Shown: one piece after another, positions 26,358 to 35,771 of the stretch | How positions within the stretch are numbered: the first letter of the stretch is position 1 | Layout: every line of letters begins with the position of its first letter | Origin: Planctomycetaceae bacterium | Lineage (GTDB): Bacteria > Planctomycetota > Planctomycetia > Planctomycetales > Planctomycetaceae | Direction of reading: 5' to 3' | DNA length: 64,000 nt | Assembly: GCA_024742875.1 (NCBI GenBank) | Contig: JANSXP010000011.1 | Span: 62,001-126,000, forward strand | Notes under the pieces: generated by a model | The model's input: the letters and a program-made list of their open reading frames with translations, nothing else | What the model was told of the DNA's origin: nothing | Database searches by the model: none | Translations under genes and position numbers: made by a program

Positions 26358-27644
26358 ATGCAAAAACGACTCGACCGTCGCTTATTTCTCGGGGGCACTG
26401 GTGCTGGCCTCGCGCTGCCGATGCTGGAATCACTGCAACCTGCTGCGAACGCCGGTGAATCGATCACCGAAAACAGGGCTCCAGCGCGTCGGTTTGTGTG
26501 CGTCGCACCAGACTACGGTGTTTACCCGCCGGCCTTCTTTCCGGAGCAGACCGGACGTGACTACGAGATGCCCGCCACACTGAAGATGATGGCCCGGCAT
26601 CGGCAGGACATGTCGGTGTTCTCGTATCTCGATCATCCCGGCGTCGGCGGCGGACACGCCTGCACGCGTACGTTTCTCAATGGGCTCAAAGCCGGCGACG
26701 CTGGCACAGACCGCAATCGACTGGTTTCCCTCGATCAGGTCATCGCTCGCAGGATCGGCATGGAGAACCGGTTTCCGGCTCTGGTGACAGGAAACGGGGC
26801 TCCCATTTCATTCACCGAAGCTGGAATCCCTGTGCCGTCCGTGCCGACGCCCGATCGATTCTTCAACCTGCTGTTCGTTGATGAGGACGCGAAGACCAAA
26901 GACCGCCAGCGTCAGGCGCTCGGCGACAACGCCAGCATCCTCGACGTGCTGCTGGAGGATTCACGGTCGCTTCAGCCGAAGCTCGCTTCACAGGATCGGG
27001 TTAAGCTGGACGAGTACCTGACCGCCGTCCGCGAAACAGAACGCAAACTGACGCGTCGCAAAGACTGGATCGATATCCCCAGGCCGAAAGTCAAACCGCC
27101 GAAGCGGGACGAAGACGTCTACGAGCAGAGCGTTTATCCGTACGACATGTCTTTGTTCTTCGAAATCATGGTCCTCGCCCTGCAGACCGAGTCCACCCGT
27201 GTGCTGACGTATCAGATGCCGGGCGGCAACCGCATGTTTCCGTTCGACGGGATTACCATGGGCTACCACACGCTGACGCACCACGGCAAGGACCCGGAAA
27301 AAGCAGGCCAGATTCAGATCATTGATCGTTACTACCTGACACAGCTCGCCAGCCTCATTGATCGGCTGAAGACAACCAAAGATCGGGAAGGTCGGCCGCT
27401 GCTGGACAGCACGGTCGTCCTGTTCGGAAGTGGTATGGGCAACGCCAGCTCGCACAGCAGCCGCGACGTGCCGGTGCTGGTCGCGGGCGGAGGACTGAAG
27501 CACGGCCACCACCACTCATTCCCGAAGGACAACAATCAGGGGACACCACTCTCGAATCTGTATGTGACGCTGCTGCGACAGTTCGGCATGGAAACGGATC
27601 GATTTGCGAGCAGCGCGGGTGATCTCGATCATCTGATGACATGA
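26358..27644 (+). CDS. DUF1552 (HXXSHH) family protein
   Basis: A 428-residue protein from ATG 26358 with GAGG upstream, ten bases after the previous stop. Leader LDRRLFLGGTGAGLALPMLE is twin-arginine-like. Motifs: RFVCVAPDYGVYPPAFFPEQTGRDYEMP, SVFSYLDHPGVGGGHACTRTFLNG, KLDEYLTAVRETERKL, MVLALQTESTRVLTYQMPGG and FGSGMGNASSHSSRDVPVLVAGG. The signature is GYHTLTHHGKDPEK (H-x-x-T-H-H), close to the consensus. It begins the second DUF1552/DUF1592 pair of the right arm. Family function is unknown. Confidence 0.93.
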   Translation: MQKRLDRRLFLGGTGAGLALPMLESLQPAANAGESITENRAPARRFVCVAPDYGVYPPAFFPEQTGRDYEMPATLKMMARHRQDMSVFSYLDHPGVGGGHACTRTFLNGLKAGDAGTDRNRLVSLDQVIARRIGMENRFPALVTGNGAPISFTEAGIPVPSVPTPDRFFNLLFVDEDAKTKDRQRQALGDNASILDVLLEDSRSLQPKLASQDRVKLDEYLTAVRETERKLTRRKDWIDIPRPKVKPPKRDEDVYEQSVYPYDMSLFFEIMVLALQTESTRVLTYQMPGGNRMFPFDGITMGYHTLTHHGKDPEKAGQIQIIDRYYLTQLASLIDRLKTTKDREGRPLLDSTVVLFGSGMGNASSHSSRDVPVLVAGGGLKHGHHHSFPKDNNQGTPLSNLYVTLLRQFGMETDRFASSAGDLDHLMT

Positions 27645-27730
27645 CACCGACGTCGCCAGACTTGTGGGCACCCTGATCTGAACGCGAAACACCACCAATC
27701 AGTAAGACACAGACTTTCCCGGACGTGGCT

Positions 27731-30148
27731 ATGATTCGCCTGGCATGCATTATCCTTGCACTGTGTCAGCCTGTTTGCGTGCATCCGTCACGGCTTGTCG
27801 CGGACGACTCGCAGACTCAACTGCAGGCGTTCTTACAGAAGCACTGCGTCAGTTGCCACGGCGACTCGGAACAGCAGGCCGACCGACGGCTTGACGACGT
27901 GTCGTTCGACTTTTCGAAACCGCGCAACGGTGAGTTACTACAGGATGCGCTGGACCAGTTGAATCTGGGCCAGATGCCGCCGGAAGATGAACCACAGCCA
28001 ACTCCCGCAGAAACGCGAGAGATCGTCGCACTTCTGACAACGACGGTCGCCAAAGCCCGGGAAGCTGCTCGCAGTCACTCGGCCGGACGCGTGGTGCTGC
28101 GGAGGCTGAACAGAACAGAGTACCGTAATACGGTCCGCGATCTGTTTCGGCTGGACATGACGGACTTTGATCCGACCGTTGCGTTTCCGGCTGATGACTC
28201 GGTGGAAGGGTTCGACAACATTGGAGAGGGCCTTTTGACTTCGGACTTTCTGCTGGCCCAGTATCTGGATGCGGCTGAGCAGGTCATCGAGAAGGCGATC
28301 CGTCCAGGTGCACAACCAACGATTGAGCAAATCATTGCCGAAGGCGATGCCATCCACGGCGGAGGCCATGCGGACCAGCGAGGATTTAAGCGGGCACTTG
28401 TCCGTGATCAGTTCACGCGGGCGTATGTTAAGCGCAAGTATGCCGGCGTTCCGGCCGACGGCGAGTACGTGCTGCGAGTCACAGCAAACACGGTCCGCTG
28501 GCGAGACCACCGGTTTGATCTGGAGGGACTCGGCTATGACTCGTCCGAACCACCGCGAATTCGCGTTCTGGTGACGAATCGCCGGCTGGGAGTTGTCTCG
28601 ACCAGAACCTATGGCGAATACGAGATCCGTGACGGAGAGCCGATCGACATCGAGGTGCGCGGCTTCCTGCAGCAGGGCTACGAGTTCGCTGTGGAATGGG
28701 CGAACGGTCCGCGCGGTTCGCAGAAGCGAATCATGCGCAAGGTCTTTCCAAAGTATCTGCCCGAAGATACGGTGGAGCTCGCGCGAAACCCGGTCGAGAT
28801 GTATCTGGGGGCGGCCCCGGAACTGAGGCTGCATCGCCTGGAACTGGAAGGCCCGTTTTACGAACAGTGGCCGCTGCCCGGATTCGCTCGCTTCTTCGAC
28901 GACGTTCCGGCAAGTCCGGGCAAAGACGATTTGCACCGCTGCCTGACTCGCTTCACATCCATCGCCTGGCGACGTCCCGCGGATCCGCAGTCCCTCAATC
29001 GCTACCTGAACCTGGCGACCACACGTTTCGAACAGACGGGTGACTTCTGGCAGTCCGCGAAACTCGCCATGAGGGCGATACTTGCTTCTCCCGGATTCCT
29101 GTACCTGGTCGAAGCGAATGCCGCCAACAGCGATCGAGAACTGGACGAGTACGAACTGGTCACACGGCTGTCGTACTTTCTGTGGAGCTCAATGCCGGAT
29201 GACACACTTCTCGCACTGGCGGCCAGAGGCGAATTATCAACTCCGGACGTTCTGAGCGGGCAGGTCGAGCGGATGCTGGACGATCCCAAAGCGGCCGCCT
29301 TCACGGAGAACTTTCCCGGCCAGTGGCTGGGAATGCGTCGGCTCGGTTCCATGCCACCTGACCCCGCCACTCACAAAGCCTACTACGCTGACAACCTCGA
29401 ATCGGCCATGCGGGAAGAAACACGCCGGTTCTTCAACCACGTCCTGAGAGAGAACACAAGTGTGCTCAGGTTTGTCGATGCTGACTATACGTTTTTGAAT
29501 GCCGCGCTTGCTCGTCACTACGGAATTGAGGGCGTCGCCGGCGACAACTTCCGGCAGGTCGCTCTCCGGCCGAAACATCGTCGCGGAGGTTTGCTCGGCC
29601 ATGGCAGCATTCTCACGCTCACTTCCAACGGCGTGGAGACGCAGCCAGTCGTCCGCGGGATCTGGGTCCTTGAAAATCTTCTGGGTACGCCGCCATCTGC
29701 TCCGCCACCGGACGTGCAACCCGTCGAGCCAGACACCCGCGGCGTCAGGACAATCCGCGAACTGATGGCCAGGCATCGGACAATCGAGACCTGCAATGAG
29801 TGCCACCGGAAGATCGACCCCATCGGCCTGGCGATGGAAAATTTCGATCATCTCGGGCGGTTTCGTGACCGTTACTCGAAGCATGCCCGCATCGACCCGT
29901 CTGGAGAAATGCCCGATGGATCAAGATTTGACGGACCAGACGGCATTCGCGCCTACCTGCTCGCTCGCCCCGGACAATTCACAGGATGTCTTACGGAAAA
30001 GCTGATGACCTACGCCGTAGGGCGACGTCTGGCATTTGCTGATCGTGGCGACGTCGACGCGATCGTTTCAGCGGTGGGAGACACAGGCTATGGTTTCCGA
30101 GACCTCATCAAACTGATTGTCGCCAGCCGCGTATTTCACATGAAGTAG
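27731..30148 (+). CDS. DUF1592-type di-haem planctomycete cytochrome protein
   Basis: An 805-residue protein; ATG 27731 gives a short signal peptide (MIRLACIILALCQPVCV), with a GTG two codons earlier as alternative. Haem motif CVSCH at 39-43; DUF1587 (LRRLNRTEYRNTVRDLFRL); DUF1595 (FTSIAWRRPADPQSLNRYL); DUF1592 (LVTRLSYFLWSSMPDDTLLAL); DUF1588 with HGSILTLTSNGVETQPVVRG and second haem site CNECH before RKIDPIGLAMENFD; DUF1585 (EKLMTYAVGRRLAFADRGD). It shares strong C-terminal similarity with the protein at 23732 but the central 170-380 region differs. It is partner to the DUF1552 gene 86 bases upstream. Confidence 0.93.
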   Translation: MIRLACIILALCQPVCVHPSRLVADDSQTQLQAFLQKHCVSCHGDSEQQADRRLDDVSFDFSKPRNGELLQDALDQLNLGQMPPEDEPQPTPAETREIVALLTTTVAKAREAARSHSAGRVVLRRLNRTEYRNTVRDLFRLDMTDFDPTVAFPADDSVEGFDNIGEGLLTSDFLLAQYLDAAEQVIEKAIRPGAQPTIEQIIAEGDAIHGGGHADQRGFKRALVRDQFTRAYVKRKYAGVPADGEYVLRVTANTVRWRDHRFDLEGLGYDSSEPPRIRVLVTNRRLGVVSTRTYGEYEIRDGEPIDIEVRGFLQQGYEFAVEWANGPRGSQKRIMRKVFPKYLPEDTVELARNPVEMYLGAAPELRLHRLELEGPFYEQWPLPGFARFFDDVPASPGKDDLHRCLTRFTSIAWRRPADPQSLNRYLNLATTRFEQTGDFWQSAKLAMRAILASPGFLYLVEANAANSDRELDEYELVTRLSYFLWSSMPDDTLLALAARGELSTPDVLSGQVERMLDDPKAAAFTENFPGQWLGMRRLGSMPPDPATHKAYYADNLESAMREETRRFFNHVLRENTSVLRFVDADYTFLNAALARHYGIEGVAGDNFRQVALRPKHRRGGLLGHGSILTLTSNGVETQPVVRGIWVLENLLGTPPSAPPPDVQPVEPDTRGVRTIRELMARHRTIETCNECHRKIDPIGLAMENFDHLGRFRDRYSKHARIDPSGEMPDGSRFDGPDGIRAYLLARPGQFTGCLTEKLMTYAVGRRLAFADRGDVDAIVSAVGDTGYGFRDLIKLIVASRVFHMK

Positions 30149-30193
30149 TGTCTGTCGGAAGCTCTTCCACGAAACAGCAACAAAGACTGCACA

Positions 30194-31528
30194 ATGCGAT
30201 TCACCAGCGTCCTGACCGGAATTCTGATTTGGGGAGCCGCAGCGTTCGCTCAGGCGGACGGATTGAGCACGAAGACACGGCCGAACATCATCTTCATCAT
30301 GGTCGATGACCTGGGCCGGGACTGGGTGAGCTGTTATGGCTCGAAGCACCAGACCCCCGGTGTCGACCGGCTGGCCAAAGAGGGCCTGCGTTACACCACC
30401 GCGTGGTGCACTCCAACCTGCACACCCACACGTGTGACTCTGCTGACTGGCCAGTATCCGTTTCGGCACGGATGGGTGCAGCACTACGATGTCCCGCGCT
30501 GGGGCGGTGCAGGGCTGGACTGGAACAAACACACAACCTTCGCCTCCGCAATCCGGGAAGCAGGCTATGCGACGGGTATCGGCGGCCAGTGGCAGATCAA
30601 CGACCTCCGCTCTCAGCCGGATGCCTTGAACCGCCACGGCTTCGACGAGCATTGCGTCTGGACGGGAGCCGAACAGGGCCAACCGGAAACTGCAGCACGC
30701 TACGCCAACGGGCGCGTGATAACGAACGGCAAACGCGAGACGGTGCCCTATGGACCAGACGCCGTCAACGATTTCGCCATCGACTTCGTGCGGCGGCACA
30801 AAGACGAGCCGTTCCTGTTCTACTATCCGATGCTGCTCGCTCGCGGCCCGTTTGGTTCGACTCCGCTCAACAAAGACAGGCCACCCACCGAGCCGGCCGA
30901 GCATTACGCCGGCTACGTGACCGACATGGACCGCCTTGTCGGTCGCCTGATCGACGCCGTGGACAAATGCGGCATTCGCGACAGAACCATGATCGTCTTC
31001 ACCGGAGACAACGGCTCATCAGTCGCCGGGACGCTCAATGATGAACCTTACAACAGGGGGAAAGGTCAGCGAGCGGACTGGGGCGTGCACGTACCATTCA
31101 TCGTTCGGGCTCCATTTCTGATTTCGCAGCCGGGTCTCTATTCGACTGACCTCGTTGATTTCACAGATATCTACCCGACGTTCATTGAACTGGCCGGGGC
31201 GAGACTTCCGGAAGGCGTCACGCTGGACGGCACGTCACTCGTCCCAGGCCTTTCCGGCGACGAAGACCCATTCAAAAAACGCAACTGGATCTTCTCGCAG
31301 ATGGGCGACTTCCGCATGGTCCGCGACTGGCAGTTTCTCCTCGACAATCAGGAAGGCTGCTACCGCCTTGAAGACGACCCGCTGCAAACGAAGAATCTCT
31401 TCACATCAAAGGAACGTATCGTCCCCGGTCGCCGAGCCCGCCTGCAGAAGATCCTTGACCGGTTCCCGGCCAATGGGCCCGCCCCGTTTCCGGAGTTTCA
31501 GAAAAAGTATCCGACGGCCGCTCCATGA
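30194..31528 (+). CDS. Secreted arylsulfatase-like sulfatase
   Basis: A 444-residue type I sulfatase. Signal peptide MRFTSVLTGILIWGAAAFAQ; NIIFIMVDDLGRDWVSCYG; formylglycine motif CTPTR with Cys76 in TPTCTPTRVTLLTGQYP; then IGGQWQINDLRSQPD, FYYPMLLARGPFGSTP, VFTGDNGSS, GVHVPFIVRAP and MVRDWQFLLDNQEGCYRLEDDP. In the usual 'GKWHLG' position it reads GGQWQIN, so the conserved Lys is replaced by Gln, a difference in a residue normally contacting the sulfate. It is the third sulfatase of the right arm. Confidence 0.9.
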   Translation: MRFTSVLTGILIWGAAAFAQADGLSTKTRPNIIFIMVDDLGRDWVSCYGSKHQTPGVDRLAKEGLRYTTAWCTPTCTPTRVTLLTGQYPFRHGWVQHYDVPRWGGAGLDWNKHTTFASAIREAGYATGIGGQWQINDLRSQPDALNRHGFDEHCVWTGAEQGQPETAARYANGRVITNGKRETVPYGPDAVNDFAIDFVRRHKDEPFLFYYPMLLARGPFGSTPLNKDRPPTEPAEHYAGYVTDMDRLVGRLIDAVDKCGIRDRTMIVFTGDNGSSVAGTLNDEPYNRGKGQRADWGVHVPFIVRAPFLISQPGLYSTDLVDFTDIYPTFIELAGARLPEGVTLDGTSLVPGLSGDEDPFKKRNWIFSQMGDFRMVRDWQFLLDNQEGCYRLEDDPLQTKNLFTSKERIVPGRRARLQKILDRFPANGPAPFPEFQKKYPTAAP

Positions 31529-31719
31529 TCTTTGTCCGTCGGTCTCACAGAAAGGCGATCAAGCCCTTTGCTGAATCACCGTCCTGACTATCTCGACAGA
31601 CGACCGCTGTTCGTGACCGTCTCGCCAGGATTCTCGACTCGAACCGCAGGACGTTTCGTTTCTGTTCTTTATCCCCCTTTCGCAGGCCGGCTCACGGCAG
31701 CGTTGACAGACACTGGACC

Positions 31720-33519
31720 ATGGCAAAACACAGATTACTTAACTTCACATCAGTGATGGCTTTGGTATTGGTCACCCTGGCTGCTGATGCCGCTGAACGG
31801 CCGCCCGCGCCAGATGGCATTGGGCAATTATCGACAGCACCAAAACTCTTCCCGGGCGGAGTCGACGATCAGGGGCGAGCATATTTGCTCAACGGACAGT
31901 CAGCCAGTGGCGGCAAACTGATCCTGACGGCAAGCAATGGATTCTTCGACAACGGAACCTGCCGCGCCCGTGGTGAATCTTCGCTGCCAAAAGCTGGCGA
32001 CGACGATCTCATCAAGCCGAACTTCGCAGTGCTGGACCAGTGGAAACGAACGGATGGCACGCTGCGGTGGCACCTGTGGCTGTCAAAGCCTGGCCAAATC
32101 CACTTCTCGGTCAATATGGGAATTGGAAAAGACGAGGCGGGATCCCAATTGAAGGTCACGTTTGCTGGTGAGACTCGCACGGTGACCACCACGGCATCAA
32201 CGTCAGGCAATCCTCAACCCTGGGATTTGACATTTGATGCAATGAACGCCGGCGAGCACACGATCACTCTGGCCGCCTCCAGCATCAGAAATCCCCGATC
32301 TGGTGTTGGTGAACTGCACACGATCGACGCCTACGGCCCTGCAATCCACGACGCGCAGCTGCTTCGAGCCCGTTGGCGCCCGGCAGCCGTGCATGGTGGG
32401 TACTCCTGTTCGTCGATCGACCAAAGCCGAATGTGGGTCATGACCACGCGAAGCACGACAGACTTCAGCAGCTACTCCCCCATCACCACTCCCTTCGGAT
32501 ACTACGGCACTTCGTTCGATGCGGATCGACGAGCCAGAGGTGGATTCAATTTCTCAATGTGGGCGGCACGGGCCGGAGCAGAAATCCCTCCCGTGGAACA
32601 GATGCCGCATCTTTTGGCCGCTGGATCGCCGGAAGCAGAATTCAGCGGATTCGGCCACGAGGGCTCCGGCGTCAAGTTGCGAGGCTGGACCCCCATGCCC
32701 GACCGACCGAAGGTCTGTGTACAGGCTCTGCGTGTCGAAACCGAGGGGAGCTACGACACATATAGCGGCTATTTCTGGGACCATCCCGGCAAAGGCTGGA
32801 AACTGTACGCCGTCGGTCGCAAATGGAATGGTGGTGAGACGCGAACGCACCTTTCCCCCGGATCATTCTGCGAAGTGCCGGGACCACCTCACGTCCAGCG
32901 GTCAGGCGACATGGTTCGGGAAATTCGCCGCAGAGGGTGGCAATACAGCGACGGTCAGTGGCACGCGATGGATACCTTCCAGTGTAAATCAAAGGGCCCC
33001 GCGAATAAGTTCTGGCACACCACCCGCGACGGTGAATTCGCCATGAGCACAGGGGGAATGCGGTTTTACAACTTCGAAAAGCCATCGAGCCCCTCGACAC
33101 CGACACCGTCACCGGAGTTTCTTTCCCCTGCTGCCACTCGCCAGCTTTTTCAGCGACCCGCTGATATCAGCCGCATAGAAACGACCGAAGCCGGAATGAC
33201 GAATGCCACCATCAACATTTTCATGGCTCGCGCCGGAACGAACGGGCGAGCCACAATCTACTATGGTGAATCAGACTGCCTGACGTTTGCAAAACGAAAA
33301 CTCCACGGCACCGAGCAACGATCGAAGGTCAGCCAATCGACACAGGCCGACGGCCGCTCATGGTCCCACAGTGCTTCGTTGAATTCCCTCAATGACGGCA
33401 ATAACCTTTTCACCCTAACCGGTTTAAAATCGGGAACGCCCTATTACTACCGAGTGCTGGTGATCAACGACCACGGGCAGACCTGGGCATCCCAGACAAA
33501 CAGCTTTCAAACTCGATGA
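31720..33519 (+). CDS. DUF5077/DUF3472 secreted protein with fibronectin-III-like end
   Basis: A 599-residue exported protein with leader LLNFTSVMALVLVTLAADA. Residues about 60-200 (WHLWLSKPGQIHFSVNMGIGKDEAGSQ) match a DUF5077-like ligand-binding sandwich. A DUF3472-like part follows (GGYSCSSIDQSRMWVMTT, FGYYGTSFD, GGFNFSMWAA, YDTYSGYFWDHPGKGWKLYAVGRKW). The last ~90 residues (DGNNLFTLTGLKSGTPYYYRVLVINDHGQ) read like a fibronectin type III domain. DUF3472 proteins are often found near polysaccharide-degradation genes. Its stop overlaps a possible early start of the next gene by four bases. The domain names are from memory and should be checked by profile. Confidence 0.82.
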   Translation: MAKHRLLNFTSVMALVLVTLAADAAERPPAPDGIGQLSTAPKLFPGGVDDQGRAYLLNGQSASGGKLILTASNGFFDNGTCRARGESSLPKAGDDDLIKPNFAVLDQWKRTDGTLRWHLWLSKPGQIHFSVNMGIGKDEAGSQLKVTFAGETRTVTTTASTSGNPQPWDLTFDAMNAGEHTITLAASSIRNPRSGVGELHTIDAYGPAIHDAQLLRARWRPAAVHGGYSCSSIDQSRMWVMTTRSTTDFSSYSPITTPFGYYGTSFDADRRARGGFNFSMWAARAGAEIPPVEQMPHLLAAGSPEAEFSGFGHEGSGVKLRGWTPMPDRPKVCVQALRVETEGSYDTYSGYFWDHPGKGWKLYAVGRKWNGGETRTHLSPGSFCEVPGPPHVQRSGDMVREIRRRGWQYSDGQWHAMDTFQCKSKGPANKFWHTTRDGEFAMSTGGMRFYNFEKPSSPSTPTPSPEFLSPAATRQLFQRPADISRIETTEAGMTNATINIFMARAGTNGRATIYYGESDCLTFAKRKLHGTEQRSKVSQSTQADGRSWSHSASLNSLNDGNNLFTLTGLKSGTPYYYRVLVINDHGQTWASQTNSFQTR

Positions 33520-33548
33520 TTCTTTGCACTTTAGAACGTTGTGCTGAC

Positions 33549-35438
33549 ATGTTGCCCCGAACCGTCGCATTTGTCGTTTTTCTAACGACCGCCACTGCTG
33601 TTGCACAGCCGCGCTGGAGCGATCTGTATGAGCCGCGGGTGTTTAACGACATGCCGGTTCGCGTGATGAAGCCATTTGGCTTTGACGGCACTGAAAAGTA
33701 TCCGGTCATCGTTTCGCTGCATGGTGCTGGTGGCAAAGGGACAAACAACCAGAAGCAATTGAAGGACTGGAATCGGCAACTTGCCGAGCCTCAGCGCAGA
33801 AAGAACTTCCCCTGTTATGTCGTGGCACCGCAGGTTCCGGAATTATGGGATGCCCAGGACCTGGAAAGCATTCAGGCTCTAATCAGGACGCTGCCATCGG
33901 TCGACATGAACCGCATCTACGTCATGGGACATTCGATGGGCGGTCACGGCACATACATCTTCATTCAGCTCGCTCCGGACTACTTCGCCGCCGCAGCACC
34001 GTCGGCAGGAAGCGGGCTCAAACGCACCCGCCCCTTTGTCGATCCCGCCAAATTCAAAGACCTGCCGATCTGGGCGTTTCATGGAGATCGTGACGGAGTT
34101 TGCCCTGTCGAAAAGGACGTGAAGATCTTCGAAGGCATGAAGCAACTTGGCGGCAACATGAAGTTCACAATCTGGAAGGGGGACAATCACGGAGTCTCAG
34201 GAAAGATGATTCCAGGTGCGGACAACGGCACGACGCAGTTCAGCGGCAGTCGATGTGATCCCGAACCTGATTTCATGACGTGGTTGTTTTCTCAAGCCAG
34301 AAAGAACGACCAGCCTTCAAAGCAGACATCAGCGTGGACGAAGCACGTTGTTGTCGCCAAAGCAGGCAGCATGATTAACTCTGCCGTTGCCAGTGACTTC
34401 GACGGCGACGGTATGATCGACGTCCTGTCATCATACGACGGGCGTGTCACCCTGCTGAAAGGACCTTCCTGGAAACCTCACACACTGCACATCTTCGATC
34501 CAAACAACTCCCGCAACAAACCGCGAACGAGCTGCATTCACAGTTGCCTGATGGATGTGGACAATGATGGCGACCTCGACTTCTGCGGCTCCAACAACAC
34601 GGTTTTCTGGCTTGAGTGCCCTGACGATCCGTTCTCCGGCAAACCGTGGACATACCGCACGATCGATGATCAGATCCTTGGCACCCATTGCCTGATCACC
34701 GGCGACGTTGATGGAGACGGACGAGTCGACCTGATTGCCAATTCCGGCCGGCCGCCGGAGACAACCGCCATTCCGTATTCACTCACCTGGCTTTCGGTCC
34801 CCACAAGTGTTCACTCCGTTGCGAGCTGGCCTCGACACGTTTTTGCAGACCGGGATGCTCCAGGTGGCTCGCATTACACCAGCATCGGCGACATCAACAA
34901 TGACGGTCGTGCGGACATCGCGTGCGCCGCGAAAGGGGGTGAAGGCTTCCCCGACGGCGAATGGTTTGCGTGGTGGGAACAGCCTGAAAATGCCACAGCC
35001 CCCTGGACGAAACACGTTCTTGCCGACAACCAGTCAGGTGCAACCAACATCCACTCTGTCCATGTGGATCAGGATCAGCACATCGATTTTGTCGCCACGC
35101 GAGGACATGGCAGTGGCGTTCTTTGGTTCCAAGGTCCGGAATTCCACGCCATCGAAATCGACCCTGACATTGCCGGTCCGCATTGTCTGGCGACTGTGGA
35201 TCTGGACGGTGACGGCGACATTGATATTGCCACGTGCGGTCGAGACAGCACCGGCACCGCCGTCTGGTATGAGAACTCAGGAACCGGCAGCTTTACCAGA
35301 CATCTCGTCGGCGTTTACCAGGGAGCCTATGATATTCGCGCCACTGACATGGACGGCGACAGAGATCTCGACCTTCTGATCGCAGGCCATGGGAACAACA
35401 ATATCGTCTGGTACGAGAATCGAATTCACGCGAATTAG
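33549..35438 (+). CDS. Esterase-FG-GAP/VCBS repeat fusion protein
   Basis: A 629-residue protein. ATG 33549 gives a clean signal peptide (MLPRTVAFVVFLTTATAVAQ); an ATG at 33516 overlapping the previous stop adds 11 residues. Residues 20-255 form an alpha/beta hydrolase of the phospholipase/carboxylesterase or CE1-like kind: VSLHGAGGKG (oxyanion region), nucleophile Ser129 in GHSMGG, Asp in FHGDRDGVCP, His in KGDNHGVSG. Residues ~265-629 hold FG-GAP/VCBS-like repeats with Asp-rich loops (DFDGDGMID, DVDNDGDLD, DVDGDGRVD, DINNDGRAD, DLDGDGDID, DMDGDRDLD) likely binding calcium in a beta-propeller. The fusion suggests a surface- or glycan-targeted esterase, perhaps removing acyl groups from polysaccharide; that is inference. 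Confidence 0.9.
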   Translation: MLPRTVAFVVFLTTATAVAQPRWSDLYEPRVFNDMPVRVMKPFGFDGTEKYPVIVSLHGAGGKGTNNQKQLKDWNRQLAEPQRRKNFPCYVVAPQVPELWDAQDLESIQALIRTLPSVDMNRIYVMGHSMGGHGTYIFIQLAPDYFAAAAPSAGSGLKRTRPFVDPAKFKDLPIWAFHGDRDGVCPVEKDVKIFEGMKQLGGNMKFTIWKGDNHGVSGKMIPGADNGTTQFSGSRCDPEPDFMTWLFSQARKNDQPSKQTSAWTKHVVVAKAGSMINSAVASDFDGDGMIDVLSSYDGRVTLLKGPSWKPHTLHIFDPNNSRNKPRTSCIHSCLMDVDNDGDLDFCGSNNTVFWLECPDDPFSGKPWTYRTIDDQILGTHCLITGDVDGDGRVDLIANSGRPPETTAIPYSLTWLSVPTSVHSVASWPRHVFADRDAPGGSHYTSIGDINNDGRADIACAAKGGEGFPDGEWFAWWEQPENATAPWTKHVLADNQSGATNIHSVHVDQDQHIDFVATRGHGSGVLWFQGPEFHAIEIDPDIAGPHCLATVDLDGDGDIDIATCGRDSTGTAVWYENSGTGSFTRHLVGVYQGAYDIRATDMDGDRDLDLLIAGHGNNNIVWYENRIHAN

Positions 35439-35771
35439 CGATTGCGTCGTGCCATTCCGGCGCCCTTACCGCATCAACCGATAAACCAGTGATGTTGCGT
35501 GAGATTGGGTTGTGGCCTGTCCGCGAACGCATCGAAGTGGACAGTGGATGAGCCGCGTTACTGTCGGTATCAGGACATCATTTCCATGATGGCCATGATC
35601 TGATTCACGGTCTTACGATGATATCGCTATCCTAAGGGTCAGGCTCGTCCTGTTCAAACCAACTCTTTGGTTCTGCCGGGCCAATCTTCAGACACGCTGG
35701 TCTCTGGCTGTCAGCTGTTGAAATTCAAGTCGCGGCAATGATTCGTTAGTCAGAGGCAGCTGGAGAACACA
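35439..35771. other. Intergenic region, no gene seen
   Basis: 333 bases between the esterase fusion and the SASA/beta-lactamase fusion. An antisense open frame crosses the first 90 bases but lacks convincing start or similarity. The only recognisable element is GGAG about 8 bases before the next ATG. Confidence 0.5.
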
